Source of the DNA: Luteitalea sp.
Lineage (GTDB): Bacteria > Acidobacteriota > Vicinamibacteria > Vicinamibacterales > Vicinamibacteraceae
Length of the DNA stretch: 64,000 nt
Direction: 5' to 3'
Assembly: GCA_009377605.1 (NCBI GenBank)
Contig: WHTT01000005.1
Location: 54,626 to 118,625, forward strand
The notes beneath the pieces are model-generated. The model was not told the origin of the DNA and made no database searches. It saw nothing but the letters and a program-made list of their open reading frames with translations. Below are positions 38,470 to 46,501 of the stretch, piece by piece; within the stretch, counting starts at the first letter, position 1; every line of letters starts with the position of its first letter. The translations under genes were made by a program, and so were the position numbers.

Positions 38470-40783
38470 CGCCACCGCCTTCCTGTGCGAGGCTGCGGTA
38501 TTCCGCATCACGGGAGCCACGGTCGGGCGCCGCATTAGGGGCGCCCTCTGAGCCCGCGCTGCGTACGTTATCCCCGGCGGGGCTGACCTGTCCGCCAGAG
38601 CGCGAAGCGCGAAGACGGCGGGAGCCCCGCGCTGCCGCATCGCCACCAACAGAAGCGTCGGCCATTCTCGTCTCGGCAACGGGCTCCGCACGCTCTCGCT
38701 CGGGCGGCATGCGCCCGAGCGAGAGCGTGCACAGCGCACCACGCTCCACCGCCTGCGCAGCCTCGACGCTCTGTTGCAGCACGGCTCCGTCGCCGCGCAG
38801 GCGTACCAGCAAACCGAGGGAGGCCAGCGTCCGCGTCGCGTCTCGCGCGCTCATGCCGACGAGGTCCGGCATTACGCCTTTGCGAACGGACGCCGCAATC
38901 ACCCTTGGTACATCCGACGTCGTCGACGCGAGAACAGCCTCCGCCTCAGGTGAAGAGTTGTCGCGGGCCACCAGCAGCGGAGGAGAAGGGTCGATATCGG
39001 GCGGCACGCCGTACGCCCGAAGGGCCTCCTCGGTAATGCGCTTGAAGACCGGCCCCGCGATGACCGCCCCGTAGTACCCGCCCTTGGTTGGTGCCTCCAC
39101 CAAGACAAGGATCGTGAAGCGTGGGTTGCGGGAGGGCACGAACCCAACGACAACCGGGTTGTGCGCGCCGCTATAGCGACCGTTCTCGACCCTTTGTGCA
39201 GTTCCAGTCTTCCCAGCGATCGTGTACCCATCCACTTGTGCGAAATGCGCAAGCGTGCCGCGCTCGACAACCTGCTCCATGACCGTGGTGACTTGCCCAG
39301 CAACCTCTGGCGTCAACGTGCGCCGCACCACCTGGCGCGTCGTCTCGCGGCGCCGGCCGTTTGCGACCGTTGCGCGGACGAGGCGCGGCCTGAGCAGCTC
39401 GCCACCGTTGGCAACCGAGCTCACCGCGGTCGCCATTTGCAGCGGCGTCACGCTCACCTGATACCCCATCGACATCGACGCCAAGCCGCTGTCAGTCAGC
39501 TTCGACGGCGCCCAGACGATGCCCGGCTCCTCGCCCAGGAAATCTTTCGACGTCACACGGCCGAAGCCAAAGCGGCGCGCGTAGCGCCCGAGCGTCTCTG
39601 CCCCCAGTCGGAGGCCCACCTTGATGGCACCGACGTTGCTCGACTTGACGATGACGTCCTCGAACGAAAGTCTGCCGTAGCGGTGTTCATCGTCGATGCG
39701 GCGCCTGCCAATCAGGATGTAGCCGGGATCGCAGTCGATCATCTCGTCCAAGCTGACCTTCTGTTCCGTCAACGCTGCCGACGCTGTCACGACCTTGAAT
39801 GTCGAGGCCGGCTCATAGATGTTCTGGACGATGCGGTTCCGGAGCGCCTCCTTGGATGCGTGACGGAACGCGTTTGGATTGAACGTCGGCGCGCTGGCCA
39901 TGGCGAGAATCTCGCCCGTCTGCGGATCCATGATGACCGCCGTGGCCGCCTTCGCGCCGTGCTTCTCGACGGCTGCCCGCAGCTCACGCTCGGTGATGTG
40001 CTGAAGAGACGCGTCGATCGTCAGCTCGACCGTCGCCCCCGCCGTTGGGGGGCGCTCGATACGACTCAGGAGCGCTCGCCGCCGGGCGTCGTGCTGGAAG
40101 ATCAGGCGGCCCGGCCTGCCGCGGATGACCTTGTCGTACGACGCCTCCACGCCCGCGAGACCCACGTTGTCTACCCCGACATACCCAATGAGCTGCGCCG
40201 CAAGCTCGCGGTTCGGGTAGTAGCGGCGACTCTCTTTGTGGAAGCCGATACCGTCGATGCCGAGCGCCGCTACCCGCCTCGCCTCTTCGGGCGACGCCCG
40301 GCGCTTCACGTAGGCAAAGGCGCTGTCCCGAGCGAGCCGCCGGGCAAGGTCCTCGCGCCCCTCAGGCCCGCAATCATTGAGCTCCGCACAGATCCGCGCT
40401 GCGGCCTGCTCCGGATCCTCGATATCGCTGGGCACCGCGTAGATCGTGTCGCCGTCCACGCTGTAGGCCAGCACGTGGCCGTTGCGGTCTACGAGCTCGC
40501 CGCGCTTTGCAGGAGCCTCAACCGTCTGGTTCTGCTGCCGCTCGGCAAGCGCCACGAGCTCTTCGTGCGCGAAGACCTGAAGGTAGACCAGCCGCGCCTC
40601 GATGGCGGCCGCCCAGAAGGCGAGCAAGAACGCCAGCACAGCGACTCGGCTCCGAACCAGATCGCGCCATGCACGCGCTGGGCGCGGTCGATCGGCGGCC
40701 GCCGCGCGCCGCGCGTCGCGGATCAGATGGCGGATGTTCAGCGCGGCGGCAAACGCCTCGCGTCTCTTGTTCGAGTCAGCCAC
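38444..40783 (-). CDS. ftsI: Division transpeptidase FtsI (PBP3) with PASTA domain
   Basis: Class B penicillin-binding protein that cross-links septal peptidoglycan with FtsW. One membrane segment lies at about 45-65. A dimerisation domain (about 85-240) is followed by the transpeptidase domain with Ser327 and Lys330 (PASTFK), SSN at 381-383, and KTG at 525-527. A single PASTA domain follows (637-690, MPDLVGMSARDATRTLASLG). PASTA domains are common in Gram-positive PBPs and unusual in Gram-negative FtsI. The last ~90 residues, rich in R, S, G and A, overlap repeat-like DNA and look like an added tail. At 779 residues it is longer than usual. Confidence 0.94.
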   Translation of the reverse strand: MADSNKRREAFAAALNIRHLIRDARRAAAADRPRPARAWRDLVRSRVAVLAFLLAFWAAAIEARLVYLQVFAHEELVALAERQQNQTVEAPAKRGELVDRNGHVLAYSVDGDTIYAVPSDIEDPEQAAARICAELNDCGPEGREDLARRLARDSAFAYVKRRASPEEARRVAALGIDGIGFHKESRRYYPNRELAAQLIGYVGVDNVGLAGVEASYDKVIRGRPGRLIFQHDARRRALLSRIERPPTAGATVELTIDASLQHITERELRAAVEKHGAKAATAVIMDPQTGEILAMASAPTFNPNAFRHASKEALRNRIVQNIYEPASTFKVVTASAALTEQKVSLDEMIDCDPGYILIGRRRIDDEHRYGRLSFEDVIVKSSNVGAIKVGLRLGAETLGRYARRFGFGRVTSKDFLGEEPGIVWAPSKLTDSGLASMSMGYQVSVTPLQMATAVSSVANGGELLRPRLVRATVANGRRRETTRQVVRRTLTPEVAGQVTTVMEQVVERGTLAHFAQVDGYTIAGKTGTAQRVENGRYSGAHNPVVVGFVPSRNPRFTILVLVEAPTKGGYYGAVIAGPVFKRITEEALRAYGVPPDIDPSPPLLVARDNSSPEAEAVLASTTSDVPRVIAASVRKGVMPDLVGMSARDATRTLASLGLLVRLRGDGAVLQQSVEAAQAVERGALCTLSLGRMPPERERAEPVAETRMADASVGGDAAARGSRRLRASRSGGQVSPAGDNVRSAGSEGAPNAAPDRGSRDAEYRSLAQEGGGGDAGRDPR

Positions 40784-40806
40784 GTTTTTTGCTCACGTCT
40801 CGATAA

Positions 40807-40880
40807 CGTAGCGCAGGGCTTTAGCCCTGCCGAACCCACTGCGGACAACGTGCCGGGCAGGCCTAAAGGCCTGCGCTACG
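40807..40880. repeat. Palindromic intergenic repeat, CGTAGCGCAGGCC family, copy 2
   Basis: The ends CGTAGCGCAGGGCTTTAGCC and GGCAGGCCTAAAGGCCTGCG are inverted, as in the copy at 5396-5470. It lies in the 153-base gap between ftsL and ftsI, inside the operon. The left arm has compensated changes (GGGCTTTAGCCC instead of GGCCTTTAGGCC) that keep its own palindrome. Confidence 0.9.
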
Positions 40881-40936
40881 GCTCTCATTCACTACCCAAC
40901 TCAGTGCCGTGACTCCGACGCAACGAACCACCCGAC

Positions 40937-41353
40937 TCAATGCCGTGACGCGATGACGGACTTGCGAGGCGGCGGGTCCACCTTCACCCGTTCGATCACC
41001 TCCGCGTGCGTCTGGGCCGGCGTGGTCATATTCAGCAGCGTCGTCGCTGCTTCCTCGATGCGCCGCGGAGACTTCAGCGTCGCAATCTCCAGCTGCAGAT
41101 GGCGACGAGCCATCAGCTCCGCAGTACGTTCCTGCTGCAACTGCAGCGTCTGGTAGTGCAATCGCCGCAGCTCGAAGTGTTGCCACGCAGAAAAGAGCAC
41201 CAAGACGACCAGCCCAATACCGACGAGCGCAGCGCGCCACAGCTCGCGCTGGCGCTGTCGATCGAGCTCGCGGACGACCTGTGCATTTCGCACGTCGGTC
41301 TTCATCGCGAACTCGAGATGACCTAACCGGCGGTCGAGCCGACGCTCATTCAT
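40937..41353 (-). CDS. ftsL: Cell division protein FtsL-like
   Basis: A 138-residue bitopic protein with a charged cytoplasmic N-terminus, one membrane segment (about 42-57, ALVGIGLVVLVLFSAW) and a coiled coil (about 58-100, QTLQLQQERTAELMARRHLQ). Its place between rsmH and ftsI, together with this architecture, identifies FtsL, which activates FtsWI. Sequence conservation in the family is weak, so the call leans on context. Its start overlaps the rsmH stop by eight bases. Confidence 0.85.
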   Translation of the reverse strand: MNERRLDRRLGHLEFAMKTDVRNAQVVRELDRQRQRELWRAALVGIGLVVLVLFSAWQHFELRRLHYQTLQLQQERTAELMARRHLQLEIATLKSPRRIEEAATTLLNMTTPAQTHAEVIERVKVDPPPRKSVIASRH

Positions 41354-42236
41354 GCGTCATCCTCTCCGCGGCGCGCAACTTCGCGCTTCGCGCTCGCGGG
41401 TTCCGTCCAATCTCTTCATCACTGGGCACCAGCGGGCGCTTGGTCAGCAGCACCAACTGGCGCGGTGCCTCGGTCGCCAACTGGCGCAACGTCTGCTTGA
41501 CGATGCGGTCCTCGAGCGAGTGAAAGGCGATGACCACCAGGCGTCCGTGCGGCCGAAGCCAAGAGACCGCCTCGCGCAAGAACCCGTCGAGACCCTCGAG
41601 CTCGCGATTGACCCAAATGCGCACCGCCTGAAATGTTCGCGTCGCCGGGTCGATGCGCCCCCGAGCGCCGGGCATCGCACGTCTCACGATCGACGCCAGT
41701 TGGCCCGTCGTCTCGATGGGCGCTCGTGCCCGCGTCGCCACGATCGCGCGGGCGATGCGACGCGAGTGGCGTTCCTCGCCGTAGCGATAGATGACGTCAG
41801 CAAGCTCACGTTCACCGCACGTCGCCAGTAGCGCGCGGGCGTCGGGGCCGCTCGTCTGATCCATCCGCATGTCGAGCGGCTCGTCGCGCCGGAAGCTGAA
41901 TCCTCGTCCTTCGGCGTCGACCTGCATCGAGGAAATACCCAAGTCCGCCACGATGCCGTCGATCGCCTCGATGTGCCGCGTGCGCAGCAGCTCGCCCAGA
42001 TCGCGAAAGTCGGCATGGACCAGCTCGACTTGCGATGCCCACGCCTTCAAGCTCACTTCGGCGACCGCGAGCGCGTCACGGTCCCGATCCAGTCCGATCA
42101 GCCTCGTCGCGCCAGCCTCGAGCAACCGACGGCTGTGCCCGCCAGCACCCACCGTGCAATCGACAAAGCACCCGCCGCGCTCCGGCACCAGCTGCGCGAC
42201 GACCTCCGCAACCATCACCGGCTGGTGCTCGAGCAT
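41346..42236 (-). CDS. rsmH: 16S rRNA (cytosine-N4) methyltransferase RsmH
   Basis: Methylates C1402 of 16S rRNA using SAM. The 296-residue protein begins EHQPVMVAEVVAQL, then DCTVGAGGHSRRLLE (SAM site), LGISSMQVD, RRDEPLDMRMD, YGEERHSRRIARAI and IAFHSLEDRIVKQ. All are standard RsmH (MraW) motifs. It follows mraZ by six bases. Confidence 0.96.
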   Translation of the reverse strand: MLEHQPVMVAEVVAQLVPERGGCFVDCTVGAGGHSRRLLEAGATRLIGLDRDRDALAVAEVSLKAWASQVELVHADFRDLGELLRTRHIEAIDGIVADLGISSMQVDAEGRGFSFRRDEPLDMRMDQTSGPDARALLATCGERELADVIYRYGEERHSRRIARAIVATRARAPIETTGQLASIVRRAMPGARGRIDPATRTFQAVRIWVNRELEGLDGFLREAVSWLRPHGRLVVIAFHSLEDRIVKQTLRQLATEAPRQLVLLTKRPLVPSDEEIGRNPRARSAKLRAAERMTHE

Positions 42237-42242
42237 GCCTTC

Positions 42243-42683
42243 CTAAATTGGCAGGTCGCCCAGCTCGGTGTCGGTCAGCGGCTCGGCATGGATCTCCGCG
42301 AGCAAGCGCTCGTAGTTCCATACCTGCAGGTGATTCAGCGCTCCGACGACGTCCACGTCGCCCAGCATTACCGCCGTGTCGCGCAACCGCGGGTGGATGA
42401 GCACCCGCCCCTGCGAATCGAGCTCCGCCAGCTGCCCATAGAAGCTCGTGACCTTCAGAAATTTGTTGCGGACCGGATGCGTGGCGCTCATCGCGTTGAG
42501 CTTCGCTTCGATCTCCTCCCAAACCGGGAGCGGGTAGATCCGCACGTGATTCCCGGCGGAGTTGAGGCTCGTGATATACAGGCCTATTCCATGGTCTTTC
42601 TCAACGGCCGCGCGGAAGACCGTCGGCATCTTGAGCCGGCCCTTGTCATCGATGCGGGCCTTGATCGAGCCTCGGAGCGACAT
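42243..42683 (-). CDS. mraZ: Transcriptional regulator MraZ
   Basis: DNA-binding AbrB-like protein that represses the dcw operon, its own promoter included. The protein has 146 residues and two SpoVT/AbrB-type repeats, each with a DxxGR box: ARIDDKGRLKMP near 12 and AELDSQGRVLIHP near 88. The ATG at 42683 (MSLRGSIKARID) is preferred to the GTG two codons upstream. Three GTGGAGT operator repeats lie just upstream. Confidence 0.93.
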   Translation of the reverse strand: MSLRGSIKARIDDKGRLKMPTVFRAAVEKDHGIGLYITSLNSAGNHVRIYPLPVWEEIEAKLNAMSATHPVRNKFLKVTSFYGQLAELDSQGRVLIHPRLRDTAVMLGDVDVVGALNHLQVWNYERLLAEIHAEPLTDTELGDLPI

Positions 42684-42705
42684 ATGCACTCAAGTGAGTT
42701 ATCGG

Positions 42706-42732
42706 ACTCCACTTGACTCCACTTTACTCCAC
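42706..42732 (-). promoter_or_regulatory. MraZ operator: three GTGGAGT direct repeats with 10-bp period
   Basis: On the minus strand GTGGAGT occurs three times with exactly 10-base spacing (plus-strand positions 42706-42712, 42716-42722 and 42726-42732). Known MraZ boxes are GTG-rich direct repeats of 10-base period directly upstream of mraZ. Here they lie 23-49 bases before the start, just downstream of the candidate -10, where binding would block transcription. Confidence 0.88.
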
Positions 42733-42736
42733 GGCG

Positions 42737-42765
42737 ATGGTAGGCTTCCCACCCGGTGATGTCAA
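42737..42765 (-). promoter_or_regulatory. Candidate promoter of the dcw cluster
   Basis: On the minus strand a perfect -35 box TTGACA (42765-42760) is followed by a 17-base spacer and TACCAT (42742-42737, four of six matches to the -10). The predicted start falls next to the MraZ boxes, which agrees with autorepression. Confidence 0.6.
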
Positions 42766-42861
42766 CAACCAAATGCTAGAAATCATTACGGTTCAGTGAG
42801 TTTCGTCTAATGTTCGCTTGCGCTGATGTGAGGCTGGTCTGTACGGTCTTCGAGGTCGAGG

Positions 42862-43938
42862 ATGCGTAGGGTTCTTGTCTGTGAAGCTCAGGTGCCGTTT
42901 GTGGAAGGCGGCGCCGAGTCTTTGGTGCGCGAGCTCGTCGCGCAGCTTCGGGCGCGCGGGTTCGAAGCGGATCGGGCGAGCGTGCCGTTCAAATGGTATC
43001 CAAAGGAGGAAATTCTCGGGCACGCGGCGGCCTGGCGGCTCGTGGACCTGAGCGAGAGCGGCGGGCGGCCGGTTGATCTCGTGATCGCCACGAAGTTTCC
43101 CACTTATTTCGTGCGGCATCCGCACAAGGTCGTCTGGCTGCTGCATCAGTACCGCGCGGCGTACGAGCTCTGCGGCACGCCGTACAGCGAGTTCGACCAC
43201 ACCGATCTGGACGTCGGGCTGCGCGCGCGGCTCGTCGAGCTCGATCAGCGCATGCTGGGCGAGTGCGTGGTCCGCTATGCGATCTCGGCCACCACGGCCG
43301 CCCGACTCGAGCGCTACAATGGGCTCACCGCCACGCCTCTGTACCACCCCTCGCGCCTCAGCCCCCGGTTGCGCTCCGGCCCGTACGGCGACTATTTCCT
43401 GTCAGTGGGCCGGCTCGAGATCGTGAAGCGCGTCGATCTGCCGATCCGTGCGATGGTCCACGTGCCGGAGCCGTTTCGACTACTGATCGTTGGCGAGGGC
43501 ACTTATCGTGACCGTTTGGAGGAGCTTGCTGTCGCGCTCGGCGTCGCCGATCGCGTCCGCTTTCTGGGTAACGTCGCCGACGAAGAGCTGCTCGACCTCT
43601 ATGCCGGCTGCCGCGCCGTGCTGTTTGCGCCGTATGACGAAGACTACGGATACGTGACGCTCGAGGCCTTTGGCGCCAGCAAGCCGATCGTCACCGCCGA
43701 GGACAGCGGCGGCGTGCTCGAGCTGGTGCGCGACCGTATCAACGGCTTTGTCTGCGCGCCCGATCCGGAAGCACTGGCTGACGCGCTCGGCCAACTTGCC
43801 GCCTCCACGGCGCTCGCGGCATCGCTCGGCGACGCCGGGCGAGAGCGCGCACGCGCGATCACGTGGGATGGCGTCATCGACAAGCTCACGGAGAGCCTAG
43901 CGGGATCTCCGCTGTCAGAGACAGGAACGAAGGGGTAA
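42862..43938 (+). CDS. Family 4 glycosyltransferase
   Basis: A GT-B enzyme of 358 residues. The N-terminal half begins VLVCEAQVPFVEGGAESLVRE in parts, with the glycine-rich acceptor-side loop. The C-terminal GT1/GT4 domain has FLSVGRLEIVKRVDL, LIVGEGTYRDRLEEL, and the nucleotide-sugar binding EDYGYVTLEAFGASKPIV motif (E-x7-E). It likely adds a hexose to a surface glycan or lipid. It stands next to a polyprenyl-phosphate mannosyl synthase, which would suit a glycan pathway, but the gap between them is repeat-rich and co-transcription is unproven. Confidence 0.85.
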   Translation: MRRVLVCEAQVPFVEGGAESLVRELVAQLRARGFEADRASVPFKWYPKEEILGHAAAWRLVDLSESGGRPVDLVIATKFPTYFVRHPHKVVWLLHQYRAAYELCGTPYSEFDHTDLDVGLRARLVELDQRMLGECVVRYAISATTAARLERYNGLTATPLYHPSRLSPRLRSGPYGDYFLSVGRLEIVKRVDLPIRAMVHVPEPFRLLIVGEGTYRDRLEELAVALGVADRVRFLGNVADEELLDLYAGCRAVLFAPYDEDYGYVTLEAFGASKPIVTAEDSGGVLELVRDRINGFVCAPDPEALADALGQLAASTALAASLGDAGRERARAITWDGVIDKLTESLAGSPLSETGTKG

Positions 43939-44130
43939 AGGGATCTAGGGCTCTAGGGGTCTAGGGCCCTAGGGCAAAGGTCAGCGTTGGTAGGGCGCGT
44001 TTCGCCGACTCGTCCGCCGTAGCGCTAAGTGCGAAGGCGGAACGCGACGTCCGGACGCCTCGGCGAGACAACGGCCGCCTCGGCGAGGCGGCCCTACCTT
44101 GATCTCTTGATCCCTTGATCCCTGATCCTT
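43939..44130. repeat. Nested repeats: GGATCTAGGG-word arrays around a GTAGGGCGCG palindrome
   Basis: The outer layer is an array of GGGATCTAGGGCTCTAGGGG type (about 43940-43975) facing TTGATCTCTTGATCCCTTG (about 44099-44127). Inside, 43989-44098 begins GGTAGGGCGCGTTTCGCCGA and ends GGCGAGGCGGCCCTACC, with CCGCCGTAGCGCTAAGTGCG in the middle. The inner element is related to those at 46331, 50170, 53509, 54681 and 62520. Confidence 0.8.
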
Positions 44131-44138
44131 CTTCACCA

Positions 44139-44846
44139 ATGCGTGTCCTCGTCGTCGTGCCGACCTATAACGAGCGGGAGAACTTACCGATTCTCGTCCG
44201 CGCGATCATGGTCCACGAGGGGTACCGCGTGCTCGTCGTCGATGATGGCTCGCCGGACGGGACAGGCGCCGTTGCCGATGCGCTCGCGGCCGAGTTCAAG
44301 AGTCGGGTGGCGGTGCTGCATCGAACGGGCAAGCGCGGACTCGGTCGATCGTATATCGAGGGCCTCCAGCGTGCGATGCAGGAGGAGGTGGACGTGATCT
44401 GTCAGATGGATGCGGACCTGTCACACGATCCTCGCTACCTGCCTGACCTCGTGCGCGCGCTCGGCAATGGCTACGATCTCGTGCTCGGCTCACGGTACAT
44501 GCATGGTGTCAGCGTGGTGAACTGGCCGCTACGGCGGCTGATACTCAGCACCGCTGCCAACTGGTACATCCGGACCGTGACACGGTTGCCTCTGCGAGAT
44601 TGCACAACGGGGTACCGGTGCTGGCGCCGGGAAGCGCTAGGTCGCGTGCCGTTGGACCGCATCGTCTCGGACGGCTACGCGTTTATCTTCGAGACGCTGT
44701 ATGAAGCCGTCCGGAGGGGCTGCCGCGTTGGCGAGGTCCCAATCATCTTCGTGGAGCGACGGGAAGGAGAATCCAAGCTCTCCACAAGTGTCCTGTTCGA
44801 GTCGCTGCTGATGCCGTGGCGCGTCCTGTTCCGGCGAAGGGAGTGA
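44139..44846 (+). CDS. Polyprenol monophosphomannose synthase (DPM1-like GT2)
   Basis: A GT-A family 2 glycosyltransferase of 235 residues, without C-terminal membrane segments. MRVLVVVPTYNERENLPIL opens the protein; DDGSPDGT and QMDADLSHDPRYLP carry the acidic metal/nucleotide site; DCTTGYRCWRREAL and PIIFVERREGESKLS are typical of dolichyl/polyprenyl phosphate mannose synthases. It would make polyprenyl-phospho-mannose at the inner membrane face. The ATG at 44139 was chosen because upstream codons are repeat DNA. Confidence 0.87.
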   Translation: MRVLVVVPTYNERENLPILVRAIMVHEGYRVLVVDDGSPDGTGAVADALAAEFKSRVAVLHRTGKRGLGRSYIEGLQRAMQEEVDVICQMDADLSHDPRYLPDLVRALGNGYDLVLGSRYMHGVSVVNWPLRRLILSTAANWYIRTVTRLPLRDCTTGYRCWRREALGRVPLDRIVSDGYAFIFETLYEAVRRGCRVGEVPIIFVERREGESKLSTSVLFESLLMPWRVLFRRRE

Positions 44847-45070
44847 CAGGGGTGACAAGGTGACAGGGTGACAAGGTGACAAGGTGACAAGGTGACAGGG
44901 TGACAAGGTGACAAGAGGGCTCGAGCGACTGTGGCAGGGTCCCTCAGACCTGCCACCTGATGCAGGCGGCGCTAGAGCAACCCTCTGCGGTCGGCCGCGG
45001 CCAATTTTGCCGGTTTCACCCCCTCACCCCGGTCACCTTGTCACCCTGTCACCTTGTCACCCTGTCACCG
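44843..45070. repeat. Inverted arrays of a GGTGACARG word
   Basis: About eight copies of GGTGACAAG/GGTGACAGG run from 44843 to about 44913. About six complementary copies (GTCACCTTGTCACCCTGTCA) run from about 45017 to 45070. The 100 bases between are unremarkable. This is the largest copy of the family seen at 14953-15103 and 52460-52523. The whole gap 44847-45147 contains no gene apart from this and the promoter at its right end. Confidence 0.88.
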
Positions 45071-45111
45071 GCCGAATGCCTCGACGGGGCGTCCTAAGGC
45101 ACGATCGGGCG

Positions 45112-45117
45112 TATACT
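45112..45117 (+). promoter_or_regulatory. Candidate -10 box of the secreted-protein gene
   Basis: TATACT lies 30 bases before the ATG at 45148, just after the repeat array; a convincing -35 is not visible. The predicted leader would be about 25 bases. Confidence 0.35.
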
Positions 45118-45147
45118 ACAGAATCTTGGATTATTGAGGTGCCGCAC

Positions 45148-46245
45148 ATGAAAGGCTCAACAGTTCGCCGCCTCGTCCTTGGCTTTGCGCTCGTCCCAGC
45201 GCTGGTTGCGGCACAGAGCGGTCAAGTTCAGTTGTCACTCACCGAGACCGGCGTAACCCTCATTGCCGAAAATGCCACTCCGCGGGAGATCCTGGCGGAA
45301 TGGAAGCGCGTGACGGGCGCCACGGTCGTTGGGCTCGAAGGCCTCGGGGGCGCACCGCTGACCCTTCGGCTGGAGAACGTGGCGGAGCGTGAGGCGCTCG
45401 ACGCCGTGCTACGCGGGACCGCCGGACGTCTGTACGTCGACCGTGAGGTGCCAGCGTCCGGACAGTCGCAGTTCGACCGCATCGTCGTCCGACCGACCCA
45501 GCCGAAGCCGGCTGCTGCAACCAGGGCGGCGGCCACGGCCCCGCAGGTCCCAGCTCACGCGTATCAGCCAAACGAGAACGCGGAGCCGGTGAGCGTCGAC
45601 GAGGTGTTCGAGGAACAAAACGCCGCGGCGGAAGCGGAGGCAATGGAAGCGTTCGCAGACGCCGCAGGCGGGTCGGCCGCAGAGGGCCAGCAAGCGGAGG
45701 CCGCGGCCTCCTCTCCCTCGCCGGTACCTGCGCCGATGAGTCCCGTCGTCGGGCCGGATGAAGAGGTCAACCCGCCAACGTCGACCGATTTCGACTACGC
45801 GAATCCGCAGCGATACTTCGAGACGCGCGCGCGTCAAATGCAGGAGCGCCTGCAGGCACAGCGCGAGGCCGCCGCCGGCGGTGCGGACACGTCTCAGACC
45901 GGGTCCGTGTACATCCCGGGCGGGCAGAGCTCCGGCGGCGTGACCGTCGTCGGCGGAAGCGAGGGAAGCTCGGGGGCGACGCCATCCACAGTCCCAGGCA
46001 GCTCGACCGTACCGAGTGCAACGCCGCCGCCGAACCAGGGCGCGCAGGATGCGGGCACGCCGGGTCAGATTCCAGCAAACACCACTCCCTACGGCTTGCC
46101 GAGCGATGTGCTTCCCGGGTCGCAGGCGCCACCGCCAGGGTCGCCAGCTTACCAGGGTCGCTATTTCAACCCATACCAGCCCTCGGGCCAGCAGGCCGGA
46201 CAGTCGGGCTCGTCGCCCAGCAACCAAAAGCCTCCGTCTCAGTAG
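45148..46245 (+). CDS. Secreted STN-like protein with a low-complexity tail
   Basis: A 365-residue exported protein. Residues 1-22 are a signal peptide (RRLVLGFALVPALVAAQ). Residues about 25-110 (LTETGVTLIAENATPREILA, LTLRLENVAEREALDAVLRG) resemble the STN domain found at the start of secretins and TonB-dependent receptors. The rest is rich in P, S, G, Q and A, with an acidic patch (EEQNAAAEAEAMEAF) and a Gly/Ser/Pro-rich end. No secretin barrel is present. It could bind a cell-envelope partner; the role is unknown. A clear terminator follows at 46278. Confidence 0.72.
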   Translation: MKGSTVRRLVLGFALVPALVAAQSGQVQLSLTETGVTLIAENATPREILAEWKRVTGATVVGLEGLGGAPLTLRLENVAEREALDAVLRGTAGRLYVDREVPASGQSQFDRIVVRPTQPKPAAATRAAATAPQVPAHAYQPNENAEPVSVDEVFEEQNAAAEAEAMEAFADAAGGSAAEGQQAEAAASSPSPVPAPMSPVVGPDEEVNPPTSTDFDYANPQRYFETRARQMQERLQAQREAAAGGADTSQTGSVYIPGGQSSGGVTVVGGSEGSSGATPSTVPGSSTVPSATPPPNQGAQDAGTPGQIPANTTPYGLPSDVLPGSQAPPPGSPAYQGRYFNPYQPSGQQAGQSGSSPSNQKPPSQ

Positions 46246-46277
46246 CTCACGCCCAGCACAGGGTGCCACGAAGTCGA

Positions 46278-46327
46278 GGGTCGAGACCTTTCCGCACGGG
46301 ATCGGCGGAAGGGTCCGACCCTTTTTC
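46278..46327 (+). terminator. Rho-independent terminator after the secreted-protein gene
   Basis: Stem arms GGGTCGAGACCTTTCCGC and GCGGAAGGGTCCGACCC pair with one bulge around a short loop, followed by TTTTTCC. It lies 33 bases after the stop codon. Confidence 0.8.
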
Positions 46328-46330
46328 CTG

Positions 46331-46434
46331 GGCGGCGCGTTCGGCGAACGCGCCCTACCCACGGGCGGGTAGGAACGCCTCACCAAGGCGGTCCTCTTAG
46401 CGGTAGGGACGCCTCGCCGAGGCGTCCTCCTACC
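46331..46434. repeat. GTAGGG/GCGCGTTCGGCGAACGCGCC palindromic element
   Basis: GGCGCGTTCGGCGAACGCGC is a self-complementary hairpin, followed by CCTACC and a second palindrome GACGCCTCGCCGAGGCGTCC bounded by GTAGGG and CCTACC. It shares parts with 50170-50236. It fills the gap before the GNAT gene. Confidence 0.82.
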
Positions 46435-46501
46435 AGAGTCCAGACACTAGCGACGCAGGCCAAGAAATGGTAAGAAGGTAATAACCCGCCTGCACTCGTC
46501 C

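Noticed and set aside
39161..40912. 583-residue frame opposite ftsI
   Set aside because: Antisense shadow; rich in R, L, D and H, and crosses the palindromic repeat.
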